NCBI RefSeq assembly: GCF_007671725.1
Contig: NZ_VCNM01000002.1
Span: 186,001-250,000, forward strand
Source of the DNA: Halorubrum depositum
Lineage (GTDB): Archaea > Halobacteriota > Halobacteria > Halobacteriales > Haloferacaceae
Direction: 5' to 3'
DNA: 64,000 nucleotides
In this document: positions 1-7,918 of the stretch, one piece after another
Layout: each line of letters opens with the position of its first letter
Position numbering within the stretch: position 1 is the stretch's first letter
Program-made: the position numbers and the translations under genes
Notes under the pieces: model-generated
The model's input: the letters and a program-made list of their open reading frames with translations, nothing else
Databases searched by the model: none
What the model was told of the DNA's origin: nothing

Positions 1-1
1 G

Positions 2-184
2 GTTGGCGATCTCGCCCGGGCGGACCGGATCGTGTTCACCCCGGAGCTCCCGAAGACGCGCTCGGGGAAGATCATGCGCCGCCTGCTGGAAGACATCGCG
101 CGCGGCGAGGAGTTCGGCGACGTCAGCGCGCTCCGGAACCCGGAGGTCGTCGGCGAGATCGAGTCTTCCGTCCGAAAGGAGTAA
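2..184 (+). CDS. acs: Acetyl-CoA synthetase, C-terminal fragment (cut by window edge)
   Basis: Only the last 60 codons are present; the gene begins left of the window. The segment reads through [18 protein letters not shown], the conserved C-terminal motif of AMP-forming acetyl-CoA ligases whose lysine in SGK is the catalytic and acetylation-sensitive residue. It closely matches the end of the complete synthetase at 2660-4654 (same [18 protein letters not shown] and LRNPE blocks), so the two are paralogues about 2.5 kb apart. The reaction is acetate + ATP + CoA to acetyl-CoA + AMP + PPi. The stop codon TAA at 182-184 lies inside a 20-bp palindrome. Confidence 0.9.
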   Translation, partial: VGDLARADRIVFTPELPKTRSGKIMRRLLEDIARGEEFGDVSALRNPEVVGEIESSVRKE

Positions 185-199
185 CTATATATAGTTACT
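180..199. promoter_or_regulatory. Perfect 20-bp AT-rich palindrome at the end of the first acs
   Basis: Bases 180-199 equal their own reverse complement over all 20 positions, with centre TATATA and arms AGTAACTA/TAGTTACT. The site overlaps the acs stop codon and is followed by CTTTTAG. It lies about 30 bases upstream of the TATA-like CATATAGG (230-237) that probably serves the DUF2061 gene starting at 257. It could be a dimeric regulator site or take part in termination; the sequence cannot tell these apart. Confidence 0.5.
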
Positions 200-256
200 T
201 TTAGCGAGGATAGAAATCTCTCAAAGTTTCATATAGGTGGACTCCGACGTACCGGT

Positions 257-493
257 ATGGGCACGTTCGTCTCTCGGTCCGCGCTCCACGCCCGGAAGCG
301 CGCTGTCGCCAAGACGCTCTGTTACCGCGCGGTCATGGTCACGATCACCGTGATCGTGGCGTGGGCGATCGTCGGCGACGTCAGCGACGCCGTGAACATC
401 GGGCTGGTGACCAACGTCGTCAAGACCGCGACCTACTACGCCTACGAGCGCCTGTGGGACCACATCGCGTGGGGCGTCGCCGACGGGGCCTGA
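257..493 (+). CDS. DUF2061 family small membrane protein
   Basis: 78 residues. It begins with a basic stretch, then K-T-L-C-Y-R-A-V followed by a hydrophobic segment (about residues 23-41), and a second amphipathic part with the N-V-V-K-T-x-x-Y-Y-x-Y-E-R-x-W-D signature near residues 53-68. This pattern and length fit DUF2061, a family of short membrane proteins of unknown function in bacteria and archaea. The ATG at 257 follows a TATA-like CATATAGG at 230-237, consistent with a short or absent leader. Its position between acetate genes is not enough to assign a role. Confidence 0.8.
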   Translation: MGTFVSRSALHARKRAVAKTLCYRAVMVTITVIVAWAIVGDVSDAVNIGLVTNVVKTATYYAYERLWDHIAWGVADGA

Positions 494-730
494 GTTGACG
501 GTGTCTGGGCCGAGGCCGCCTGAACCGACCGCTCGGTCGGAGCGGCCCGTCTTCGATCCGGCGACCGACCGTTGTTTCGGGTTTGATCTGACATCCGAAA
601 CTTTGACCATCGATATTTCGCAACTGGACCCGTCTGCCGAACGCGTCGGACGCGACTCGGCTCGCGAACCGCGACAGACGGCCATCGGGGGAAGATTTTT
701 GATTCGGGTTTCTGTGTATTCACGAAACAG

Positions 731-2518
731 ATGGTCGACGGGCTCGACGGCGAGGCGTACGACGCGCTCCTGACCGCCGCGGAGACGTACCGCGCCGCGG
801 TCGTGGTTCGGCTCGCCGGTGAGGCCGGGCTCCGGACCGGCGAGATCACGCGCGTCGCGCCGCGGCACCTCCGGGATCCGGGCGTCGGTTCCGGCGCGTC
901 CCTCCTCGCCGTCCCCGACGACGGCGCGGAAGCGCGGGGTAAGGGCGAGGAGGAACCGTCGAGCGGCGACGCCGCGGTGGAACCGATCGACCGCGAGACC
1001 GTCGTCCCAGCCTCGCTGGCGTCCGAGCTCCGGCGGTACGCCGAGAGTGAGGGGCTCGGCGACGCGGAGCCGTTCGTCGGCGTCTCCCCCCGTCGCGTCC
1101 AGATGATCGTGAGCGAGACCGCCGAGCGGGCGGCGGCGCGGACCGACGGCGCGGTGCCCGCCGACGTCACGCCTCGCGACCTCCGGGACGCGTTCGCGCG
1201 CCGGCACCTCGTCGACCGGGGCGTCGACCCCCACGCCGTGCGGGAGGCCGGCGGCTGGGAGACGCTGGGGACGCTCGACGAGTTCCTCGGCCCGCTCGAC
1301 GGGCGCGAGGTGGCCGAGGCGTTCGCGGTCGCCGGAGCCGCCGCGGACGCCGAGGGCGCCGACACCGAGGGCGACGCCGGCGGACGAGAACCGTCCGCGC
1401 TCGGCGGCTTCGAGGCCCTCGCCGACGGTGAGGGGGAGAAGTCTCCCCTCGCGACCGTTCCGGAGCGGCTGGTCGACTCCGGACGGTGGACCGAGGCGTG
1501 GGTGGTCCGCGGGTCGGTCGACGGCGGCCGGACGGAGGTCGTGGGCGCCGCGGGCGTCGACCGGGAGGTCCTCGTCGACCGCGGCGTCACGCGGGAGGGG
1601 CCGTGGCTTGACGCGGTCGAGGACGGCGAGCCCGTGCCGACCGGCGGCGAACCGACCGCCGACGGGCGCCCCGGGATTGCCGTCCCCGCGAGCTACCGGG
1701 GCGTGACGCACGGAGCGCTCTGCGTCGTCGCCGGGGACGGGACGCCGGTCTCGGAGACCGAACGGCGGGAGCTGGTGGCGCTCGGGCGCTGTCTCGGGTG
1801 GGCGGTGACGGCCGGTCGGTGGCGCGACCTCCTCCACTCGGACGCGGTCACGGAGGTGGAGTTCCACGTCGCCGACGGCGGGGCGTTCCTCGCCCGCGCG
1901 AGCGCCGCCCTCGGCTGTGCGATCGATCTCGACTCCACCGTCGGCGTCACCGACGACGCCTCTCGGCTGTACCTCTCCGTCGCGGGCGCGAGGCCCCAAG
2001 ACGTCGCCGACGTCGTCGACGGCGCAGACGGCGTCACGGACCTCCGGGTGACCGAGACGCGGGAGGACGGCTGCTCGGCCTCGGTGCGCGTCGAGGGGGG
2101 GTCGGCCGTTCGGACGCTCACCGAGCACGGCGCGACGGTCCGCGAGGCGACCGCGGAGGACGGGCGCGTGCGCGTCGTCGCCGACCTCCCCGGGGGCGCA
2201 GACGTCAGGCCGGTGGCCGACGGGCTCCGCACCGAATTCGACGACGCCCGGCTCGCGAGCAAGGAGTCCGCGGTCCGCGCGTCGCGCTCGGAGTCGGCGT
2301 TCCGCGAGGACGTCGCCGACCGATTCACCGATCGGCAGTGGGCCGCGCTGTCGGCCGCGTACCACGGCGGCTACTTCGACTGGCCGCGGGAGAGCACCGC
2401 CGAGGAGGTCGCCGACGCGATGGACGTCTCCTCGCCGACGTTCCACAACCACCTGCGGAAGGCCCAGCGCGCGCTTCTCGACGGCCTCTTCGAGGAGGAG
2501 CACCGAGAGCGCCGTTGA
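731..2518 (+). CDS. Bat-type transcriptional regulator with degenerate tyrosine-recombinase-like N-terminus
   Basis: 595 residues. The C-terminus (about 535-590) is the HTH-10 domain of bacterio-opsin activator proteins (FTDRQ, then WPRESTAEEVADAM and SPTFHNHLRKAQ). The preceding 250 residues resemble the GAF-like and BAT sensory domains (for example TEVEFHVADGG near residue 375). Residues 20-190 look like a tyrosine recombinase catalytic domain: GLR with Arg35, and TPRDLRDAFARRHL near 147-160. However, the usual His is Arg149 and the nucleophile Tyr position holds Phe185 (DEFLGPL), so recombination activity is unlikely. The gene lies just upstream of acs on the same strand, so it probably controls acetate genes; that is inference. 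A T-rich box at 696-704 fits a leaderless ATG at 731. Confidence 0.8.
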   Translation: MVDGLDGEAYDALLTAAETYRAAVVVRLAGEAGLRTGEITRVAPRHLRDPGVGSGASLLAVPDDGAEARGKGEEEPSSGDAAVEPIDRETVVPASLASELRRYAESEGLGDAEPFVGVSPRRVQMIVSETAERAAARTDGAVPADVTPRDLRDAFARRHLVDRGVDPHAVREAGGWETLGTLDEFLGPLDGREVAEAFAVAGAAADAEGADTEGDAGGREPSALGGFEALADGEGEKSPLATVPERLVDSGRWTEAWVVRGSVDGGRTEVVGAAGVDREVLVDRGVTREGPWLDAVEDGEPVPTGGEPTADGRPGIAVPASYRGVTHGALCVVAGDGTPVSETERRELVALGRCLGWAVTAGRWRDLLHSDAVTEVEFHVADGGAFLARASAALGCAIDLDSTVGVTDDASRLYLSVAGARPQDVADVVDGADGVTDLRVTETREDGCSASVRVEGGSAVRTLTEHGATVREATAEDGRVRVVADLPGGADVRPVADGLRTEFDDARLASKESAVRASRSESAFREDVADRFTDRQWAALSAAYHGGYFDWPRESTAEEVADAMDVSSPTFHNHLRKAQRALLDGLFEEEHRERR

Positions 2519-2623
2519 GACGGAGCTCGCGGAGCGCTCGCGGGCACCGGGAGCGCGACTCGGGTGGGAGGGACCGGGCAGAGACCCGCGAATTCCTCAT
2601 GATTTTTCGTATTTAGCGTCAGC

Positions 2624-2630
2624 GTTTATA
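2624..2630 (+). promoter_or_regulatory. TATA box for acs, fixing its start at 2660
   Basis: GTTTATA ends at the A of the first in-frame ATG (2630-2632) and lies 30-36 bases before the next in-frame ATG at 2660. In haloarchaea the transcription start is about 25 bases downstream of the TATA box, so the 2630 ATG would not be in the mRNA and 2660 is the leaderless start. Confidence 0.65.
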
Positions 2631-2659
2631 TGCCGAGATCGGTTGGATACGATCGTACC

Positions 2660-4654
2660 ATGACAGAGGGTGACGGTCAACTGGAAGCGAGACTGGAAGA
2701 GCAGGAGGTGTTCGAGCCGCCCGAGTCGTTCGCGGCGCAGGCGAACGTCTCCGACCCCGAGATCTACGAGAAGTTCGAGGAGAACTGGCCGCAGTGCTGG
2801 CAGGCCGCGGCCGACCTCCTCGACTGGGAGTCCGACTACGACCAGGTGCTGGACGACAGCGACCCGCCCTTCTACGAGTGGTTCACCGGCGGCGAACTGA
2901 ACGCGTCGGCGAACTGCCTCGACCGACACCTCGACGAGCGCGGCGACGAGGCCGCGATCGAGTGGGTCGGCGAGCCGGTCGACGAGGACGACCGCACGTA
3001 CACGTACGCCGAGCTCCACCGCGAGGTGAACGAGTTCGCGGCCGCGCTCCGCGCCCAGGGCGTCGAGGAGGACGACGTCGTGACGATGTACATGCCGATG
3101 ATCCCGGAGCTGCCGATCGCGATGCTGGCGTGCGCCCGGATCGGCGCGCCCCACAGCGTCGTCTTCGCCGGGTTCTCGGCGGACGCGCTCGCGACGCGGA
3201 TGAACTCCGCGGAGTCGGAGTACCTCGTCACCTGCGACGGCTACTACCGGCGCGGCGACCCCCTCGACCACCTCGACAAGGCGAACGAGGGGCTCTCCGG
3301 GGTCGACCACGACACGACCACGGTCGTCGTCGACCGACTCGGACCGAACGGCGACGACTTCGGCCACGAGCTCGGCGACGACCAGCTCGACTACGGCGAC
3401 CTCGTCGCGGAGCACGAGGGCGCGGAGGTCGAGCCGGTCACCCGCGACGCCGAGGACATGCTGTTCTTAATGTACACCTCGGGGACGACGGGGAAGCCGA
3501 AGGGGGTGAAACACACGACCGGCGGCTACCTCTCGTGGGTGTCGTGGACCTCGCAGTCCGTCCTCGACATCAAGCCGGATGACACGTACTTCTGTTCGGC
3601 CGACATCGGGTGGATCACGGGTCACTCCTACATCGTCTACGGGCCGCTCGCGCTCGGGACGACGACGATGATGTACGAGGGGACGCCGGATCACCCCGAA
3701 CAGGACCGCCTGTGGGAGATCGTCGAGGAGTACGAGGCGACCCAGCTGTACACGGCGCCCACGGCGATCCGCGCGTTCATGAAGTGGGGCGCGGAGTACC
3801 CCGACCGCCACGACCTCTCCAGCCTGCGGCTGCTCGGCACGGTCGGCGAGCCGATCAACCCGCGGGCGTGGAAGTGGTACTACCAGCACATCGGCGACGA
3901 GGAGTGCCCCATCGTCGACACGTGGTGGCAGACCGAGACCGGCGGGATGATGATCACGACGCTGCCCGGGACCAAGGACATGAAGCCGGGCGCCGCGGGG
4001 CCGCCGCTCCCGGGGCTCGACATCCAGATCCTCGACACGCTCGGCGACGAGGTCGAGCCCGGAAAGGCCGGCTACCTCACGGTCCAGAAGCCGTGGCCCG
4101 GCATGCTTCGGACCCTGTACAAAAACGACGAGCGCTACATCGAGGAGTACTGGGCCGAGTACTCGGACACCGACAGCGACGACCCCGAGGACTGGGTCTA
4201 CTTCCCGGAGGACGGCGCGAAGATCGACGAGGACGGCTACATCACCGTTCTCGGTCGCGTCGACGACGTGCTCAACGTCTCCGGCCACCGGCTGGGGACG
4301 ATGGAGATCGAGTCCGCGATCGTCGGCGTCGAGGGGGTCGCGGAGGCCGCCGTCGTCGGCGGCGACCACGAGATCAAGGGCGAGGCCGTCTACGCGTACG
4401 TGACGACCGAGGACGGGTACGAGGGCACCGACGAGCTCCGCGACGCGATCGTCGCCGGCGTCGAGGACGCCATCGGTCCGATCGCCCGGCCGGAGCAGGT
4501 CGTGTTCACCCCCGACCTGCCGAAGACGCGCTCGGGGAAGATCATGCGGCGCCTGTTGGAGAACATCGCCGACGGCAAGGAGCTCGGTAACACGAGCACG
4601 CTCCGGAACCCGGAGATCGTCGAGGAGATCCAGCAGAAGGCGAAACGCGAGTAG
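2660..4654 (+). CDS. acs: Acetyl-CoA synthetase (AMP-forming)
   Basis: 664 residues, the usual length for Acs (about 650). The nucleotide-binding P-loop-like motif is YTSGTTGKPKGVKH, the adenylate-site motif is DTWWQTETGG, and the C-terminal [11 protein letters not shown] carries the catalytic lysine. It activates acetate to acetyl-CoA in the cytoplasm for growth on acetate. A regulator lies upstream and a sodium:acetate-type symporter pair downstream, giving a coherent uptake-and-activation block with the first acs fragment. The start was set at 2660 rather than the in-frame ATG at 2630 because the TATA box overlaps the latter. Confidence 0.96.
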   Translation: MTEGDGQLEARLEEQEVFEPPESFAAQANVSDPEIYEKFEENWPQCWQAAADLLDWESDYDQVLDDSDPPFYEWFTGGELNASANCLDRHLDERGDEAAIEWVGEPVDEDDRTYTYAELHREVNEFAAALRAQGVEEDDVVTMYMPMIPELPIAMLACARIGAPHSVVFAGFSADALATRMNSAESEYLVTCDGYYRRGDPLDHLDKANEGLSGVDHDTTTVVVDRLGPNGDDFGHELGDDQLDYGDLVAEHEGAEVEPVTRDAEDMLFLMYTSGTTGKPKGVKHTTGGYLSWVSWTSQSVLDIKPDDTYFCSADIGWITGHSYIVYGPLALGTTTMMYEGTPDHPEQDRLWEIVEEYEATQLYTAPTAIRAFMKWGAEYPDRHDLSSLRLLGTVGEPINPRAWKWYYQHIGDEECPIVDTWWQTETGGMMITTLPGTKDMKPGAAGPPLPGLDIQILDTLGDEVEPGKAGYLTVQKPWPGMLRTLYKNDERYIEEYWAEYSDTDSDDPEDWVYFPEDGAKIDEDGYITVLGRVDDVLNVSGHRLGTMEIESAIVGVEGVAEAAVVGGDHEIKGEAVYAYVTTEDGYEGTDELRDAIVAGVEDAIGPIARPEQVVFTPDLPKTRSGKIMRRLLENIADGKELGNTSTLRNPEIVEEIQQKAKRE

Positions 4655-4777
4655 CCGAACGGCGGCTCCGTTTTCGACGCGACCACACGATCCGACGACG
4701 CCGACGCGCGAACGAATATCACGATCGAATCGAATAAACGACGCACGACGACACACCACAACGACACACAGCGATAC

Positions 4778-5314
4778 ATGACAGATAATAGCACACACGA
4801 CTCAGGCGACGCGTCCGCCGATAGTGGGTCCGCGGTTGACGACGCGGTCACTGACGGGGGCCGCGCACCGAACGACGCGGCCACGGATGGTGGACGCGCA
4901 ACTGACGACGCGGCCACCGACGGCGGCGTCGCCACGGGCGCGGCACAGACGCACAACGACACCGACTATCTCGGAGCGGAGGTGAACATCCTGAACCCGA
5001 GCACGCCGTACATGCGGGACCACCTCCGCATCGTCTGGACCGGGTTCACCGTCTGGGTCCTGGCGGTATGGGGGCCGGTGACGCTGACGCGGCTCGCGCC
5101 CGGCCCGATGACGAGTCAGATGCCGATCTTAGGCTTCCCTCTCCACTACTTCCTCGTCGCCTTCGGGGCGCCGACCAGCGCGCTGATCCTCGCGTTCTGG
5201 TACTCTCGTAAGCGTGACGCGCTCGACGACAAGTACGGTATCGATCACGCCACCGTCACGGAGACCGGAAGCGGCGCTGATGTCGCGGCGGCCGACGGGG
5301 GGGCCGAGGAATGA
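4778..5314 (+). CDS. DUF4212 small subunit of a sodium:solute symporter
   Basis: 178 residues. The core (about 60-160) has two hydrophobic segments, HLRIVWTGFTVWVLAVWGP and a second around LHYFLVAFGAPTSALILAFWY. This is the layout of DUF4212, the small membrane partner of SSS-family acetate-type permeases. Residues 20-50 hold an 11-residue repeat of TDGGRA(x)xDAA type, also found at the C-terminus of the large subunit. The stop overlaps the next start in an ATGA, so the two are translationally coupled. A TATA-like GAATAAACG lies near 4731-4739, giving a short leader. Confidence 0.88.
   Translation: MTDNSTHDSGDASADSGSAVDDAVTDGGRAPNDAATDGGRATDDAATDGGVATGAAQTHNDTDYLGAEVNILNPSTPYMRDHLRIVWTGFTVWVLAVWGPVTLTRLAPGPMTSQMPILGFPLHYFLVAFGAPTSALILAFWYSRKRDALDDKYGIDHATVTETGSGADVAAADGGAEE
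4835..4927 (+). repeat. 33-bp coding repeats (TDGGRA-type) in the DUF4212 N-terminus
   Basis: Roughly three imperfect copies of a 33-base unit encode the 11-residue repeat T-D-G-G-R-A-x-x-D-A-A. A related pair of near-identical units occurs about 2.1 kb downstream at 6985-7064. The repeats are low-complexity, acidic and probably unstructured. Confidence 0.75.
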
Positions 5315-7067
5315 CGGCGGGATCGGTCCTGCTGCAGAGCGACCTCCTTCCGGAGGCCCTCGACATCTCGTTCAAGCTGGCGCCGGCGATCCTCGTGATC
5401 GGGATGCTGGGGCTGTTCCTCACGATCGGCTTCGTCTTCCGCGTGGCCGACACCGACGACATGTGGGTCGCCGGCCGGTCCATCGGGAACGTCGAGAACG
5501 GGATGGCGATCGGGGCGAACTGGATGTCGGCGGCGTCCTATCTCGGGATGCGGCGTCCATCGCGCTGGCCGGCTTCTACGGGCTCGTGTTCGTCGTCGGC
5601 TGGACGACGGGATACTTCATCCTGCTCATCTTCCTCGCCGCGCAGCTGCGCCGGTTCGGGAAGTACACGGCGCCGGACTTCGTCGGCGACCGGTTCAACT
5701 CCGACACCGCGCGCGCCATCGCGGCGGTGACCACGTTCCTCATCGGCTTCGTCTACGCCATCGGACAGGCGAAGGGGATGGCGCTGGTCGGCCTGTACAT
5801 CTTCGGTAACTACGGGGGACTCATCCCCGGCCTCGACGGGTACCAGGTGATGGTCGTCGCCATGATGGTCGTCACCGTCGGCTACCTGACGCTGTCCGGC
5901 ATGCTGGGCGCCACGAAGAACCAGGCGGTCCAGTACGTCATCCTCATCCTCGCGTTCGTCGTCGGGCTGTTCGTCGTCGGCTACACCAACGGCTACTCCA
6001 CGGTGTTGCCGCAGCTCGAGTACGGGATGCTGATCAGCGAGCTCGGCAGCGAGTTCTCCGAGCCGTTCGCCTCGTCGAGCTACTACCTCTGGGTCGCCAC
6101 GACGTTCTCGCTGATCGTCGGCACCTGCGGGCTCCCGCACGTGCTCGTCCGGTTCTACACGGTCGAGAGCGAGCGGACGGCCCGCTGGTCGACGGTCTGG
6201 GGGCTGTTCTTCATCTGTATCCTCTACTGGAGCGCCCCGGCGTTCGCCGCGTTCGGCACCGATCTCTACTCGCAGAACGTCGGCGCGACGTACGGTGACC
6301 CCGGGATGACGGGCGCGGCCAGCGAGGTCATCGTCGTGCTGGCGGCGCAGCTGTCCGGGCTCCCGGACTGGTTCGTCGGGATCGTCGCGGCGGGCGGTAT
6401 CGCCGCGGCCATCGCGACGGTCGCCGGGCTGTTCATCGCCGGCTCGTCGGCGATCAGCCACGACATCTACACGAACATCATCAACGAGGACGCGACGCAG
6501 CGCCAGCAGATCCTCGTCGGCCGCCTCTCGATCGTCGCGCTCGGCGCGCTGACCACGCTGGCCGCGCTCAACCCCGCGTCGTCGATCGCCGCGCTCGTGG
6601 GCTACGCGTTCTCGCTCGCCGGCTCCGTCCTGTTCCCGATGTTCTTCCTCGGCATGTGGTGGGAGAACGCCAACCGGCCGGGGGCGCTCGCCGGCATGAC
6701 GACCGGACTGACCCTCTGGTCCATTCCGATGTTCAACCAGATCGTCCCGACGTACATCGGCTCGCTCGACGCGCCGCTGTCGGCGGGACTGGCGCAGTGG
6801 ATGCCCGCCATCGGCTCGGCGCTCATCACGCTCCCGGTCGTGTTCGTCGTCACCATCGTCGTCTCGATGGCCACCGACGAGCCGTCGCTCGAAACGAAGC
6901 GGATCGTCCGGCAGTGTCACAGCCCCGAACCGATGGGGCAGCAGGAGACCGCCGAGGACGTCGTCGCCGACGGCGGCGAGGACGTGGCGACCGACGGTGG
7001 GCGCGCAGTTGACGACGCGACGACCGACGGTGGGCGCGCAGTTGACGACGCGGCCACGGAGGAGTGA
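5311..7067 (+). pseudogene. Sodium:solute symporter large subunit (acetate-type SSS permease), reading frame broken by a 1-base deletion
   Basis: The N-terminus starts at the ATG of the ATGA overlap (5311) and reads MTAGSVLLQSD through NWMSAASYLGM to base 5550. From about 5553 the family sequence resumes in the next frame as ASIALAGFYGLVFVVGWTTG and continues to 7067. The junction reads GGGATG-CGGCG; one extra G would restore G-M-A-A-S-I. The join gives about 585 residues with some 13 membrane segments, the normal SSS size, and the downstream part is otherwise intact. So this is either a recent inactivating mutation or an assembly error. With the DUF4212 subunit it would import acetate or a related carboxylate with sodium. 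The C-terminal tail carries two 33-base repeats. Confidence 0.88.
6985..7064 (+). repeat. Tandem 33-bp repeat in the symporter C-terminal tail
   Basis: Two almost identical 33-base units (period from the CCGACGGTGG at 6991 to that at 7024) encode TDGGRAVDDAT twice. They resemble the units in the N-terminal tail of the small subunit gene at 4835-4927. Confidence 0.75.
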
Positions 7068-7070
7068 TCC

Positions 7071-7532
7071 ATGTACGAACGAATCCTGATCCCGACCGAC
7101 GGAAGCGACGTGGCGGAGTCCGCAGTCGAGCACGCGCTCGACCTCGCCGAGAAGTACGACGCCGACGTCCACGCGCTATACGTGGTCGACATCGACTCGG
7201 TCAACCTCGGCCTCGGAACCGAACAGGTCGACCGGCTCAAGCAGGGCCGGTTCGGCGAGATGGAGGAGCTGAAATCGAAGGCCGACGAGGCGACCGGCAC
7301 CGTCGCCGAACGCGGTGCGGAGCGCGACATCGACGTCGTCGAACACGTCTCCGGCGGCCGCCCGCACAAGGTGATCGCCGACTACGCCGAGGACCACGAC
7401 GTGGACCTGATCGTGATGGGGAGCCACGGTCGCGCCGGGGTCCGGCGCGCGCTCCTCGGAAGCGTCACCGAGCGCACGCTGCGCTCGACGCACGTGCCCG
7501 TCCTCGTCGTCGACTTCCTCGAAGAGGACTGA
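7071..7532 (+). CDS. Universal stress protein (UspA family)
   Basis: 153 residues. It opens with MYERILIPTDGS and ends with the ATP-binding G-x2-G-x9-G-S signature (GSHGRAGVRRALLGS) and VPVLVVD. It starts 3 bases after the symporter stop, so it belongs to the same transcript. Pairing of a Usp protein with SSS symporters is common in haloarchaea and suggests a role in transporter control or stress response; the exact function is unknown. Confidence 0.92.
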   Translation: MYERILIPTDGSDVAESAVEHALDLAEKYDADVHALYVVDIDSVNLGLGTEQVDRLKQGRFGEMEELKSKADEATGTVAERGAERDIDVVEHVSGGRPHKVIADYAEDHDVDLIVMGSHGRAGVRRALLGSVTERTLRSTHVPVLVVDFLEED

Positions 7533-7643
7533 GTCGCGGTCCCGACTCCGGGCTCGGTCCTGCCGCCCGGGGCGTCGACTCGCTTCGCCGCCGAACCGCC
7601 TCGCTTCCGGAACACCGACGTACCCCGACCGACACCCTCACCT

Positions 7644-7901
7644 ATGCCAGAGACGGACGCGACCGACGACCCGAATGAGAAGAGCCTCGCGGAGCGCGTC
7701 CGGTCGCAGGTCAGCGAGAACCGGACCGGTATGCTACAGGACCTCGTGTTCGCGGTCGCGTGGGTGACGCTCGTGTCCCTCCTCTACGACTTCGCGTTCG
7801 CGAGCGCCCCGCAGTGGGTGTTGTACCTGTTCATGCTCGCCGGCATCCCGGCGTACTTCGGCTTTTTCATCTCACTGCAGATGGCGAGAGAGCAGCGGTA
7901 G
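7644..7901 (+). CDS. Small two-helix membrane protein, unrecognised
   Basis: 85 residues. A charged N-terminus of about 30 residues is followed by two hydrophobic segments (LVFAVAWVTLVSLLYDFAF and WVLYLFMLAGIPAYFGFFI) and a short basic end. It converges with the MATE gene, ending 18 bases from that gene's stop. I do not recognise a family and propose no function. Confidence 0.7.
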   Translation: MPETDATDDPNEKSLAERVRSQVSENRTGMLQDLVFAVAWVTLVSLLYDFAFASAPQWVLYLFMLAGIPAYFGFFISLQMAREQR

Positions 7902-7918
7902 ACGCGTCTCTCGCTTTC

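Noticed and set aside
2630-2659. Longer acs start at the ATG at 2630
   Set aside because: The TATA box GTTTATA overlaps this ATG, so it would not be transcribed; 2660 fits a leaderless mRNA.
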